From Bisporella sp. PMI_857 (lineage: Eukaryota > Ascomycota > Leotiomycetes > Helotiales > Helotiaceae), in NCBI GenBank assembly GCA_021307315.1, contig JAJSPD010000157.1:1-45376 (forward strand): DNA of 45,376 bases, read 5' to 3'. Position numbers and translations under genes: made by a program. Each line of letters opens with the position of its first letter. Within the stretch, counting starts at the first letter, position 1. The notes under the pieces are model-generated. The model saw nothing but the letters and a program-made list of their open reading frames with translations. It was not told the DNA's origin and searched no databases. Shown in pieces: positions 9,849 to 18,710 of the stretch.

Positions 9849-12800
9849 TCAGTATCGTCGTCTCTTGGAACGATTCCTACTTTGCCCGCTCAAACGTCTT
9901 TTGATAGCCCTTGAAGCCCGTTTACGTTCAAGTGCAAGTCCAGCGGCATCATCTGGTTCAGTAGGTCCGTGATCTGCCCGACCAAAGGGATTCTCCCACC
10001 CTTGGGCTGCCAAAAGTCCATTGACTGTAAATGGCGATGCACTAATATTTCGCCCTTCACCTACGGATCGGTTTGTATTGCCAAGACGGAGAGATATCGG
10101 TATCAAGCTATCCAGGTCTCGAACTCTGAGCTCGACTTTGACTCGAAAATGTGTGGTGACAGGATCAACATTTGCTAGACTATTAATAGGCCCTGATAAA
10201 GGACGATGAGCAATGTAAAACTTGGATCCTTTCTCCGTTAGTCTATCAAGAAGCCCCTGAAGCGTGTCGTCCTCTTTGTCACTGGGCCCGATGATACATA
10301 AGATTTGACCCTGGCAGCTAAAATGGCTTCTGTTTCGAATTGGCCTTGAAGTTAGCTCAAAGTAAAACAATGTAGAAATGAGACATTCTGCAAGCTCATC
10401 TAGAGACTTATTCTTCGTGTGCTGTTTCCCTGCCTCTGATTTTAGTGGGGACATTGTGCTGACATCGTCCAGAGCGGGTGTCTTTCCTTCAAGCTGTACA
10501 TTGAGACGAAAGTATCGATTCAACCCGTCGGCAGCACGATTCCATTGGTTAGGGAGGTCGTAAAACTTCTGGCCATCCATTGTGCTCAAGAAAGATTCTA
10601 AGCATCTGGTGATGAAGCCACTGCGCCAGATGCCTCGAGGCTGCTGTACGTCCTGGAGAGCTGTAGCCATTGCTATTTCTGCTCGACCCAGGTCAGTGGG
10701 AATGATGGGAGAATTAAATAGAGGTGATGTCTCGGTGGGAGATCGATCACTCATCTGAGCGTCTTCATCGACCTGGTACCCCGTTCCTAAAGAAAGCACA
10801 ACATCTGGTTCAACAATTGTCGGCCATAAGGCACGAGCTTCGGAGATAGCAATATCAATGGGGTTGTTTCTCCATAACCCACCATCTTGGAAAGTACCGA
10901 CACCGTCGATGTGATGTGGCTTGAAGTACCTGTGAGTATATAAGTATGCTGGATGTCACTTTGGCACGCACGTATCAATCATACCATGGTGCTGCGGAAG
11001 TGCATCTGGCCCTGCAGACCTCGTCAGTTTCTTCCAATATGTAATGCATTTCAAGCACTCACGCTTCCCATATGCGAACCCGATAAGAACTGTCATCCGA
11101 GAGGATATGTCGGTATCCTCAACGGGGATTAGTCAAGTTCAATCTAATATTAAGGGCACGTACCAGACTCCGATAGCCTTGAACCGACCCCGTTATAATT
11201 AGTAAAGAGCAATTCTGCATTGGGAACCCCTGTTACCGTTATCCCAACCTTGGCTCCTTTGCCTGTTGCTGCAGAGTGGTCCATTAGTGACATCTCATCT
11301 CCAAATTGAGCTCGAAGACCTTCTTCAAGGTTATGAGCCGAGTATAGCGAATCTGCAAAGTAGGAAATGAGGAGCTCCCTCAGACGAGAGAAGATAGAAC
11401 TTGAAGACACAAATCCACGGTCAAAAGCTTTGAGAGAGAGGTTTTCAAAGATTTTCACACACTCTGTTACTGGCAAACCGTTTAAGAACATAGCCATAAC
11501 AATAAGCCCGCCTAAGACAGTTAGCGCAGCTATAAGCTATGAGTCGTAACTTACCAGAGCTGGTTCCAAATGCGACATCAAACAGATCTTGAACGGGAAA
11601 ATCCGGCAAGTATGGCTTAAGTTTCTGCTCTAAGAGTAACAGAGACTGTAGTGGAATGACTCCCCGCACACCGCCACCATCTATTCCGAGCACGTTCACG
11701 CCTTTGGTCTTTGGTTTGAATCTGAATTGAGCCCCTTGAGTATTCTGGGAGCAAAGAAAACAGGAGTTAACAATGAACTTGTGTGGATCATTACCTAACG
11801 CAACTCCGAAACGTTGAATATCAATCCCACAGAAGGAATGTCCACAAGGTAGTCCGTACTCTGGCCTCCGACAGAGGCACATTAAACAGGTGCCATCGCT
11901 GTGGATGCCTTTCCAATTTTCTTGAAAAGACAACATCGTATGCAGGTGGGATTGTTTAAAGTCCTGATGACTGTGTAGGTCCTTTGTTAGGCATTGATTC
12001 CCAATCAATTTCTCTATAGAGAGAACTTCCGCTCTCGTTGCGCGTGAGAATACTTCTGTGGCTTTTTTCCACGAGGTCTTATAGAGAGTTCGGAAAGTCT
12101 CGACCGGATCAAAACCTAGTGGACAGGGTAAATAGGGGCTCTATCACACACTATTTGGACCTACCATGCATTCCAGGGGGAAAGCTATCGAGTATAATAC
12201 AGGAAGCGACTACCGGTAAGACAAATTCATTAATATCTTTCGCGGCCTGGAAATTCTTGACAAAATTAAGAAAATGTCGCTTTAAATCAGGGGACACTGG
12301 ATTTGACAGCCTGGAAGCCTTGATAAAATTGAAGTGCTCCCCAGTATTTTGGATGAAATCATTATACGCATAATTGAAAAACGCATTGAAATGTTTCCCT
12401 ACGAAGTGCATTCGTTGCTCGATTCTGGTAGCCCGAATTGCATCTGATTCGTTAAGCAATCGATCCTTGAGAGGCAAATAGTGAAACTCCTCGTGGATCT
12501 GATCGTTTGCAAAGAGGCGATGGATACCAACATGAGAGAATGCTTGGTTAAGTGGGGTTAGCGTCTTCTTCCTTAAAACTCGGAAAAGGTTTGTCTTCCA
12601 TCGACTTTCCCAACACTTGTCGGATTTAGTAGTGGCTGAATCTTCAACAATTATGAGTAATCTTGGGTAACAAACAGGAGGCAGAGATTGGTTGCTGAAG
12701 GCATTGACCCATAAGGCTATAAAGTCTGCGATGCTTGCCAGACCACCAAAATCAGACAGAAAGAGACAGACAATGTCCGTAAAGGGACTCAACAGATTAG

Positions 12801-13203
12801 CGTAGATATTTGACAGAGCAACGTTAAGATCGTCTCCAACCCACGGGAGGTTCTGGCTGACGGGCTCAAGATCTGAGCATGGATCAGTGTCTCTTACGTT
12901 ATTTTCAATATTAGGGATTGGTCCATCCGCGAACAACAGTGGTCGGTCGCTTTTTGTGCTTTGAGCTCCCGCATCAAGACGTAGGTGGATCTCTCCACAA
13001 CGACGGCCATTTTGCTTAGACCTGAGAGGGGTTGCTAAATAACGCAGGGCTTTACTTTTGGAGGCCTTTCCGGTGAACAGTATTAAGCTTGGCTCGCCAT
13101 GTGTCTGACTTAGAATATCACCAAGACGTGACGATTTTTGCAGGGCTACCTCTTTGTCCCGAAGATAAGGCTCTAGCCACAGGGTATGCTGTTTGCTTCT
13201 CAT
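9849..13203 (-). CDS. patatin-like phospholipase with RING-like zinc motif, 1036 aa
   Basis: Predicted lipid acyl hydrolase. Exons on the minus strand are 13203-12165, 12115-11555, 11511-11164, 11117-11063, 11011-10985 and 10929-9849. The five introns are 49, 43, 46, 51 and 55 bp, and joining gives one frame of exactly 1037 codons with the stop. Residues 1-380 are a helical region I do not recognise. Residues 423-468 carry a RING-like Cys/His set (C423, C426, C428, C437, H439, C442, C465, C468). The patatin core follows: oxyanion loop GIDGGGVRG (490-498), nucleophile GTSSG (Ser532) and catalytic DGG (Asp692), so both dyad residues are present. The C-terminal 30 residues are strongly basic (KRRLSGQSRNRSKRRR), like a nuclear signal or nucleic-acid-binding tail. 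Patatin modules act in fungal allorecognition proteins such as PLP-1, but no NACHT or NB-ARC domain is present here. The start Met is the first in frame; an upstream exon is not excluded. Confidence 0.88.
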
Positions 13204-13462
13204 GATTAGTATGCCGATGGGGTGAAATGTCTTTTTGCAAAACGAATATCAACGGCTTTGTATTCTTTTGAGTTCCATACGACGATGCGGCATAGAATGA
13301 TATTTTTAGATTTGAACGGCTGACATTCCAAGGCGGTGGAAAGAAAATATTTTGATGACATATAGTAACGCAAATAGAAGAGAAATCCACAAATAGAAAC
13401 CGTCATGTGTTATTTATCGCCTAGTTATATCTCCTTGCGAGCAGTGCGTACCTTCCACAATC

Positions 13463-13735
13463 ATGGCTCTGGATTCCCAACAAGATTCCAGACGCAGAAT
13501 AGAGGCTGCGAAAGGGCTCAAAGCGCAACTAGAGACACCAATCATTGATAGGCGTGTGGAAAAGAGCAGCGTCAATCGGATGAAACGAGAGATTATTTCT
13601 TTGAAGAGAGAGAACCAAACTCTCCGACAGGAGCTCATAGAATTGCATTGGCAAATGCAGCGGCAGAAGATGAAGATTCTGGCAGCCATAGGGGAATCTA
13701 CAGAAGTTTTGGAAGCTCGAGAGGGTTTCTTCTGA
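13463..13735 (+). CDS. small coiled-coil protein, 90 aa
   Basis: Single-exon frame from ATG 13463. Residues 35-75 form a strong heptad pattern (SLKRENQTLRQELIELHWQM), and the N-terminal third is basic (DSRRRIEAAKG). It has a zipper-like helix but no proper bZIP basic region. It is divergent from the patatin/RING gene with a 259-bp gap, so the two could share a promoter region. It converges with the 13928-14753 gene. No family recognised. Confidence 0.5.
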   Translation: MALDSQQDSRRRIEAAKGLKAQLETPIIDRRVEKSSVNRMKREIISLKRENQTLRQELIELHWQMQRQKMKILAAIGESTEVLEAREGFF

Positions 13736-13927
13736 GAGATTTGATAACTTAGTCACAATTTTTCCAATTTGTGCGGGCTCTAATAATGGTTAACTACCGC
13801 TGCTCTTTAAAGATTGGAACAAAATCTTGAAACGGAAACCGACTTGGAGCAGACAAGATCATGACGTCTGGCTCCTGTGCCGAGTATCTACGGTACACTT
13901 ATTAAAATTAATTGATAAAATATTTAA

Positions 13928-14753
13928 CTACGATTTTATCGGCCGCTTATTTTGCCTTTTCGCTTTATGAGTCTCCTTCAATCGATCTAATGCCTGTGCT
14001 ATTTCTACCCCCCATGGAAATAACGAGCGAAGATATTCCTCAATCGTTTCTAGCCTGTTTTCTAAATTGTCTCGTTCAGATGTAGCTCTCTGAAGAACCC
14101 CATCTCGAAGACCATCAACATACATGGCCGCCTCCATCTTATCACTGTATTATGTAAGCAAGGGAATGTGTTGGATCGAACGTTATCATACGTGTAGCTA
14201 TTTGGAATAGATTAGTCGTCGTGTTTAAGAGGGAGGAGATGGAGACTGGTTACCTCTGTTGAAATAATTGAACCATGCCTTTGAGTTGATCAATTTCTAT
14301 GCGTAGTAGCGCCATCTCATCCTTTTGATCAGCCGTTATTGTGGATGTGTAGGTGGGTAAATCATATGAATCAGGAAATTGACGGTTCATAGATATGTCT
14401 GTGACTTGAGGAAATGGAATCTGAGACATATCCGTTTGAAAAGAAAAAAAGGGGCTTTGAAAACTGGACGGTGAAATTACTGATTGTATAAGATTCGAGT
14501 GATCTGAAATTAAAGGTTGAAGAGAGTTGAAATCGTAAGAAAGAGATTCCTGAGAACGGTCCGACTTATCGATAGTCTCAAAACATGATGTGTCTAATGG
14601 CAGTGTGCTCTTACAGGCCACAGCGGCATCTGGCAAATCTGAAGGAAATACAACATATTGCTCGCACTCGAAACATCTGAAAACTCGATGGGCAACCATG
14701 GGAAGTTCTCCGTACGTGACTTGGGAATTGGTCTGGGGTGAAAGATCCGACAT
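13928..14753 (-). CDS. two-exon fungal protein with coiled coil, 238 aa
   Basis: Exon 1 is 14753-14254 and exon 2 is 14144-13928. The 109-bp intron (14145-14253) has a GTAACC donor and an ATACAG acceptor, and splicing gives 239 codons with the stop. Near the N-terminus RCFECEQYVVF holds a single CxxC pair. The middle (about 55-130) is Ser/Gln/Phe/Pro-rich and low in charge. The last 90 residues form a coiled coil spanning the splice junction (ALLRIEIDQLKGMVQLFQQ, then ERDNLENRLETIEEYLRSL) with a basic end. Function unknown. It is divergent from the 14991 gene with a 237-bp gap. The similar style of the three small neighbours suggests a local group of coiled-coil genes. Confidence 0.6.
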
Positions 14754-14990
14754 ACCTAGGAGAAGTATTTTGAGACGGTTGCAGGTTAAGATAGGGAGTA
14801 GTTTCTATTTCTACCACATTCTCTCCAAGTATATTACCAATTATAATAGTTTATATCTAGGAGTGGGTCAGCCGACGAAATCGTATTGGGATCGTATATC
14901 TAAAGTGGCAGTGCAATCCTATTTTTAAACGCTACTCCGTCCGGGATATAATGTGCGAGGCAGGTTCCATCATGCTGCGCTATACGCAAG

Positions 14991-15413
14991 ATGTATTTTC
15001 CAAACTGCTACGACGGTGGCTCAGTTGAAATCGGCCGTTCGTCTCCCCCTAATTTAGTCAATGCAGGCTGTCATGAGGGTGGTAGTGAGAATTCGGAATA
15101 TGTCTACATAAAGTATCGTATTGCAAATAAACGGTTGCCATCCATGGAAGATCAAATCACCCAGCTAAAGGCCACAATTGATAACTACGCTATAGCCCTT
15201 CAGAACGAAACACAAATTCGAGAGATATGTCAGCTGGCCTTACTTGACGAACAAATTAGACGTAGCGGCGATGAAGACACAGCAGATTATAAGAGCCAGA
15301 TAGAGCATCTTCTTGCAGTGATATGGCAATTACAAACGAAAATACAGACTATGAGAGAGCAACATTCGGGAGCTCTCTCTGTAGCGACAAATCACACTAC
15401 TCGTGCTGAGTGA
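14991..15413 (+). CDS. small coiled-coil protein, 140 aa
   Basis: Single frame from ATG 14991. Residues 50-130 are helical with heptads (MEDQITQLKATIDNYAIALQ and IEHLLAVIWQLQTKIQTM); the N-terminal 40 residues are Gly/Ser-rich. No recognised family. It is divergent from the 13928-14753 gene. An upstream exon cannot be excluded because the first 40 residues look less protein-like than the rest. Confidence 0.45.
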   Translation: MYFPNCYDGGSVEIGRSSPPNLVNAGCHEGGSENSEYVYIKYRIANKRLPSMEDQITQLKATIDNYAIALQNETQIREICQLALLDEQIRRSGDEDTADYKSQIEHLLAVIWQLQTKIQTMREQHSGALSVATNHTTRAE

Positions 15414-15984
15414 GCTTTCGAGTAACTGCAAATGACATATCCCGCAAATAGAAGTCCTCTCGTCTATGAAGGGATGAGGGGTGGGAGGCTAGATAGGGCA
15501 CCTCAAATCCTGAAGAGACCATATTATTTGGAAGAGATTCGTTTCTAATGTTAGTTTGTTAAGTTAATAAAATTTTATAAAATATCTGGAGTAAGATTGG
15601 ATGATACGAGACTAATTGTTAAACTCATTCCCCTCCCGGGTTTGTTGAATCTTTAAAGAAGATACATTCTCTAAATAACGTTAGAGAGTTGAAACCCCGA
15701 ACTGAGACTAAGCTACAAGTGTTACATTTTTTTCTATTATAGTGGCAGATACAACTATAACTAACTTAGGGCAGATGTGCTAAATCAACCGACCATTGAA
15801 ATCTCGCTGTAAGCAGAGCATTCTAGTGAACGGTTTCGTGCTAGCCCGCATTGTACCCAATTTCCACTCTACTGTCTATAACTTATTGAGCTTTCCGTGC
15901 ACTAGCAGAAATCTCAGCATTAGCCTGATTTTCGTGTGAGATATATGACTAACACACCTGACATAGGTTTCTGCATGGAAAAGG
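15414..15984. other. intergenic, AT-rich, no gene seen
   Basis: Contains A/T-rich stretches around 15540-15600 and 15725-15775 and no frame of note. Confidence 0.4.
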
Positions 15985-16095
15985 TCACATTTCGAGTGGA
16001 CACGTAGGACATATTTTGTGACCACAGTTATCGCAGTCCGTATTATCCTTCAACGTCGATTGTAGAGTATCACACCGGCAACAGTACCAAAACAT
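15985..16095 (-). CDS. 36-aa Cys-rich zinc-ribbon-like ORF
   Basis: Minus-strand frame from ATG 16095 to TGA 15985. It begins MFWYCCRCDT and contains CDNCGHKICPTC, giving two CxxC-type pairs plus a His, a pattern expected to bind zinc. Small fungal proteins starting with a WYCC.C motif are common, and this may be the last exon of a longer gene, since a CAG acceptor-like site lies just before it. Too short to assign a function. Confidence 0.4.
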   Translation of the reverse strand: MFWYCCRCDTLQSTLKDNTDCDNCGHKICPTCPLEM

Positions 16096-16418
16096 ATCAT
16101 AGAAGCTGTCAGGGAGGCCAAATATTTGTGAATCCGCAGATACCCCAAGTGAACTTGGCCACAAGTGATGCTACTTGAAGATTGTTGATATCACAACGTT
16201 TCAAGAAGGTCAACTATAGCTGACCATTGGGACCTTTCGTAGACTGATGTGGATGACACCCTTGTTATGCGAATTACCCGTAGGGCTCCCCGTCCGCGCT
16301 GTGGGAGCGTTGGTCATCACTTCCACTCAAACGATGACTGCTGTCAGCCAGTTCTAAGGTGCGTTAATATATTTGACATCTGCAAAGGGAATCACTGTCA
16401 ACTCCCACAGGCTACAAT

Positions 16419-16994
16419 ATGGTCATCAACATATATAAGAAATCCGTCAATGAAACTCCAGCGGATGGAAGCACACCCGCTCAAAGACAACTAAAGATCA
16501 GATTAATTTCAACTCGCCAGAGGCTAACAGGTCTACGCAATGTCTTAGACAAACTCATTGAAGTGGAGGAGGACGATGAGGAAGATGAGATTGATGATGG
16601 AGAGGACGCCAATGAGGAGAATGAAGATGACAATGATGGCGATGATGAGGAGGAAGACTACGATGGAGACGAGGAAGATGAAGAAGAAGAGAATGATGGT
16701 AGTGACGAAGAGGACAGCGAGGACAGCGAGGGCAGTGATGACAGCTATGACAGCAATGACAGCGATGACAAAAGGGATGATAAAAATGATGGATATGAAG
16801 AAGACTTCGCGGACGCTGATACCGAAGGGAGTGATGATAGTGATGACAGCCAAGCAACATACATGCCATCCGCTCTCAACTCTGACGGCGATTCTAGTGA
16901 GGAGGAGGCAGGATCTGGAAATGAAGATGAAGCTCTTAGCTTGGCGGAAGAACTTGGAAATCTTGGGATATCACCCGATGAGTTAAACAAGTGA
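16419..16994 (+). CDS. very acidic low-complexity protein, 191 aa
   Basis: From ATG 16419 the first 50 residues are mixed and slightly basic (QLKIRLISTRQRLTGLRNVL). Residues 52-150 are almost entirely Asp, Glu, Ser and Asn, and the C-terminus is a short amphipathic helix (ALSLAEELGNLGISPDELN). Such acidic tails occur in histone chaperones and nucleolar proteins, but no domain identifies this one. A GTGCGT...CACAG intron just upstream could join it to a Cys/His-containing frame at 16249-16360, but the frame then closes, so I keep the single exon. Long frames on the opposite strand over 16545-16990 are shadows of the repetitive codons. Confidence 0.5.
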   Translation: MVINIYKKSVNETPADGSTPAQRQLKIRLISTRQRLTGLRNVLDKLIEVEEDDEEDEIDDGEDANEENEDDNDGDDEEEDYDGDEEDEEEENDGSDEEDSEDSEGSDDSYDSNDSDDKRDDKNDGYEEDFADADTEGSDDSDDSQATYMPSALNSDGDSSEEEAGSGNEDEALSLAEELGNLGISPDELNK

Positions 16995-17112
16995 CGCAGG
17001 AATGTTTTCTTACTACTGTATCATTATTAAAATAATGTTGATATCAACTTATAACGTATAAGTTGGAAAGAACGATTTTACATTCAACATGAGTTTTTTT
17101 GCTGCTGAGTTA

Positions 17113-17348
17113 ACGTCCCTCCCTACGTGCCGAGAAACCCACCGTACCGAGAAATTAGACGAATTTCAAAATTCACAAATGGCTATATTAATAAGCATAG
17201 CGTAGTGAATCTATAGCTAAGTCTAAATTTAATAAGATATTGTTTATGTTGCAGTTAAAGAGCATGTTGTAGAGAAGAGCTCGCTATCCCTGCGATCTTA
17301 TTGGTCGTTCTCGGCACGGTGGGTTTCTCGCTACACAGGGACGGACGT
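17113..17348. mobile_element. MITE with 41-bp TIRs and TA target duplication, 236 bp
   Basis: The left end starts ACGTCCCTCCCTACG and carries CGAGAAACCCACCGT. The right end is its inverted copy with about six changes in 41. TA flanks both ends (17111-17112 and 17349-17350), as expected for TA-targeting Tc1/mariner or pogo-type elements. The interior is AT-rich and non-coding. Confidence 0.8.
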
Positions 17349-17363
17349 TACACGTACAGTACT

Positions 17364-17813
17364 AGTCCAAAAGTCTTCGCGTTTTCGCGATTTTACACCA
17401 AAACTCACCCTTTTCGCAGCCAATTTGCTCAATAATATTATACTACAACTAAATTTAATATTAACAACCAATAATATTTTTAATAATTCAACTTTAGTTT
17501 ACTAATAAACTTTATTTGATTATTTTAAGCTTACAAAGTTCTAGAGTGTTTAATTTACTAAAGCTGAAATTTATACGAATTCTGGTGTAAATTAGCTAAA
17601 TTTCGCGACTCTCTAACTTTTTTGCTTTGTATTACTATAGCAATAAAGATTAAATCACAATAAGAAATAAAAATTTTTGGTTAACTTAAATATAAACAAG
17701 TTTTATATATAAAATTTCACTGTTTTGCGGCTAATTCGTTAATTATTTTAATGCTGTAATACGTGACTTTTGGTGTAAAATCACAAAACCGCGAAGACTT
17801 CTGGAGGGTGACT
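17364..17813. mobile_element. AT-rich MITE-like element with AGTC... TIRs, 450 bp
   Basis: Left AAGTCTTCGCG...GATTTTACACCAAAA is matched inverted at the right end, with a few extra bases (ACCCTCC) in the right terminus. The ends begin AGTC like the Fot1-type transposon at 27359. The interior is extremely AT-rich, with many TpA and few CpA steps, which would fit old repeat-induced point mutation. A clean TA duplication is not visible. It starts only 15 bp after the previous element ends. Confidence 0.7.
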
Positions 17814-17874
17814 GTATCTTTCGTTGAACGAACCGAGAAGATATGGGGCTATTCTGACATAATCATACTTGACA

Positions 17875-17943
17875 CATTCCGGCACTAGCACGAATATAGT
17901 TAGTCTGCTTACGTCTAACTATATTTATGCTAGTGTTGGAATG
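17875..17943. repeat. 29-bp inverted repeat spanning an LTR insertion junction
   Basis: The left arm 17875-17903 and right arm 17915-17943 pair with three mismatches around an 11-base loop. The right arm covers the host flank, the GCTAG target duplication and the first ten bases of the solo LTR at 17934, so the left arm contains an inverted copy of an LTR tip and its junction. Confidence 0.75.
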
Positions 17944-18116
17944 CATGTACATAGCTTCACGCGTTCCATATCGCAAGGATTGTGGGCCCTCTACCATCTA
18001 TATAACTACCTGGCAATAGGCCGTAGCTTAGAAGGAATCAACGAATATCATAACCACACCAGCAAGAGCGTAGTCACAGCTACTACGCCTTTTGCTACGT
18101 GGTAGGTATTCCGACA
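17934..18116 (+). mobile_element. solo LTR (family of the 24332 element) with GCTAG duplication
   Basis: Begins TGTTGGAATGC and ends GTATTCCGACA, the usual TG...CA form with short inverted tips. It is nearly identical over its length to the two LTRs of the element at 24332-26857. The five bases GCTAG flank it on both sides (17929-17933 and 18117-18121), proving a separate integration followed by LTR-LTR recombination. Confidence 0.9.
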
Positions 18117-18121
18117 GCTAG

Positions 18122-18710
18122 TGAATCCTACTGTAAAGCAGTACTTGACTGAAGATAAACTCAGACATGTTGGTGGAAATATCCGCAAAGTGATGGACCA
18201 CTATGTACAGTATACGAAGCCTTGATTAACTTAATTTAGGTGCCTTCCATCGAGGAGAAAAACAATTCTAATTGATACCCTCGCCACCTAGCCCCCTCGG
18301 AATTATAATTAGTCTTCGGGCTATTATTAGGCTATTCGGCGACCTATTTATATACACCATGACGCAGTCATACTAAGGTGGTACATAATGAGCTTTTAAA
18401 AGAATCGTAATGTTAATTACTTAAAAATTGTGCATTACAACAGCATACAATAGCTGATACATTTAAAGTAGCGTCGCTCTTATCCGATTCCTACCACATA
18501 TTCTTTAAACCCCTTTGCTAGACTGCCAGCAGAGTGCCCATTGCTGCCCATCCCCCCCCCGTGCGGCTTTTACGGGTGGGCCTGGTTGATACCATCCCCG
18601 TCTTTCTGCAAATATTGGCGTACAAATATTGACATATTCCGGAGTCAACTTTGCGAATCAGTCGCAACGGTGGGTTTTTAATACACTCCATAGCTACCGC
18701 AAAGTTCAGA
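18122..18710. other. upstream region of the transportin gene
   Basis: No gene seen. Contains a C-run at about 18554-18563. It is bounded on the left by the solo LTR, so the transportin promoter must lie within or close to these 590 bases. Confidence 0.4.

Noticed and set aside
16545..16990. Long minus-strand and second plus-strand frames over the acidic gene
   Set aside because: They mirror GAT/GAA codon runs of the 16419-16994 frame and have biased compositions (Ile/Val or His/Arg/Met only).
18651..18710. Upstream ATG (18651) as transportin start
   Set aside because: It would add 20 residues unlike the family N-terminus, which aligns from the Met at 18711.
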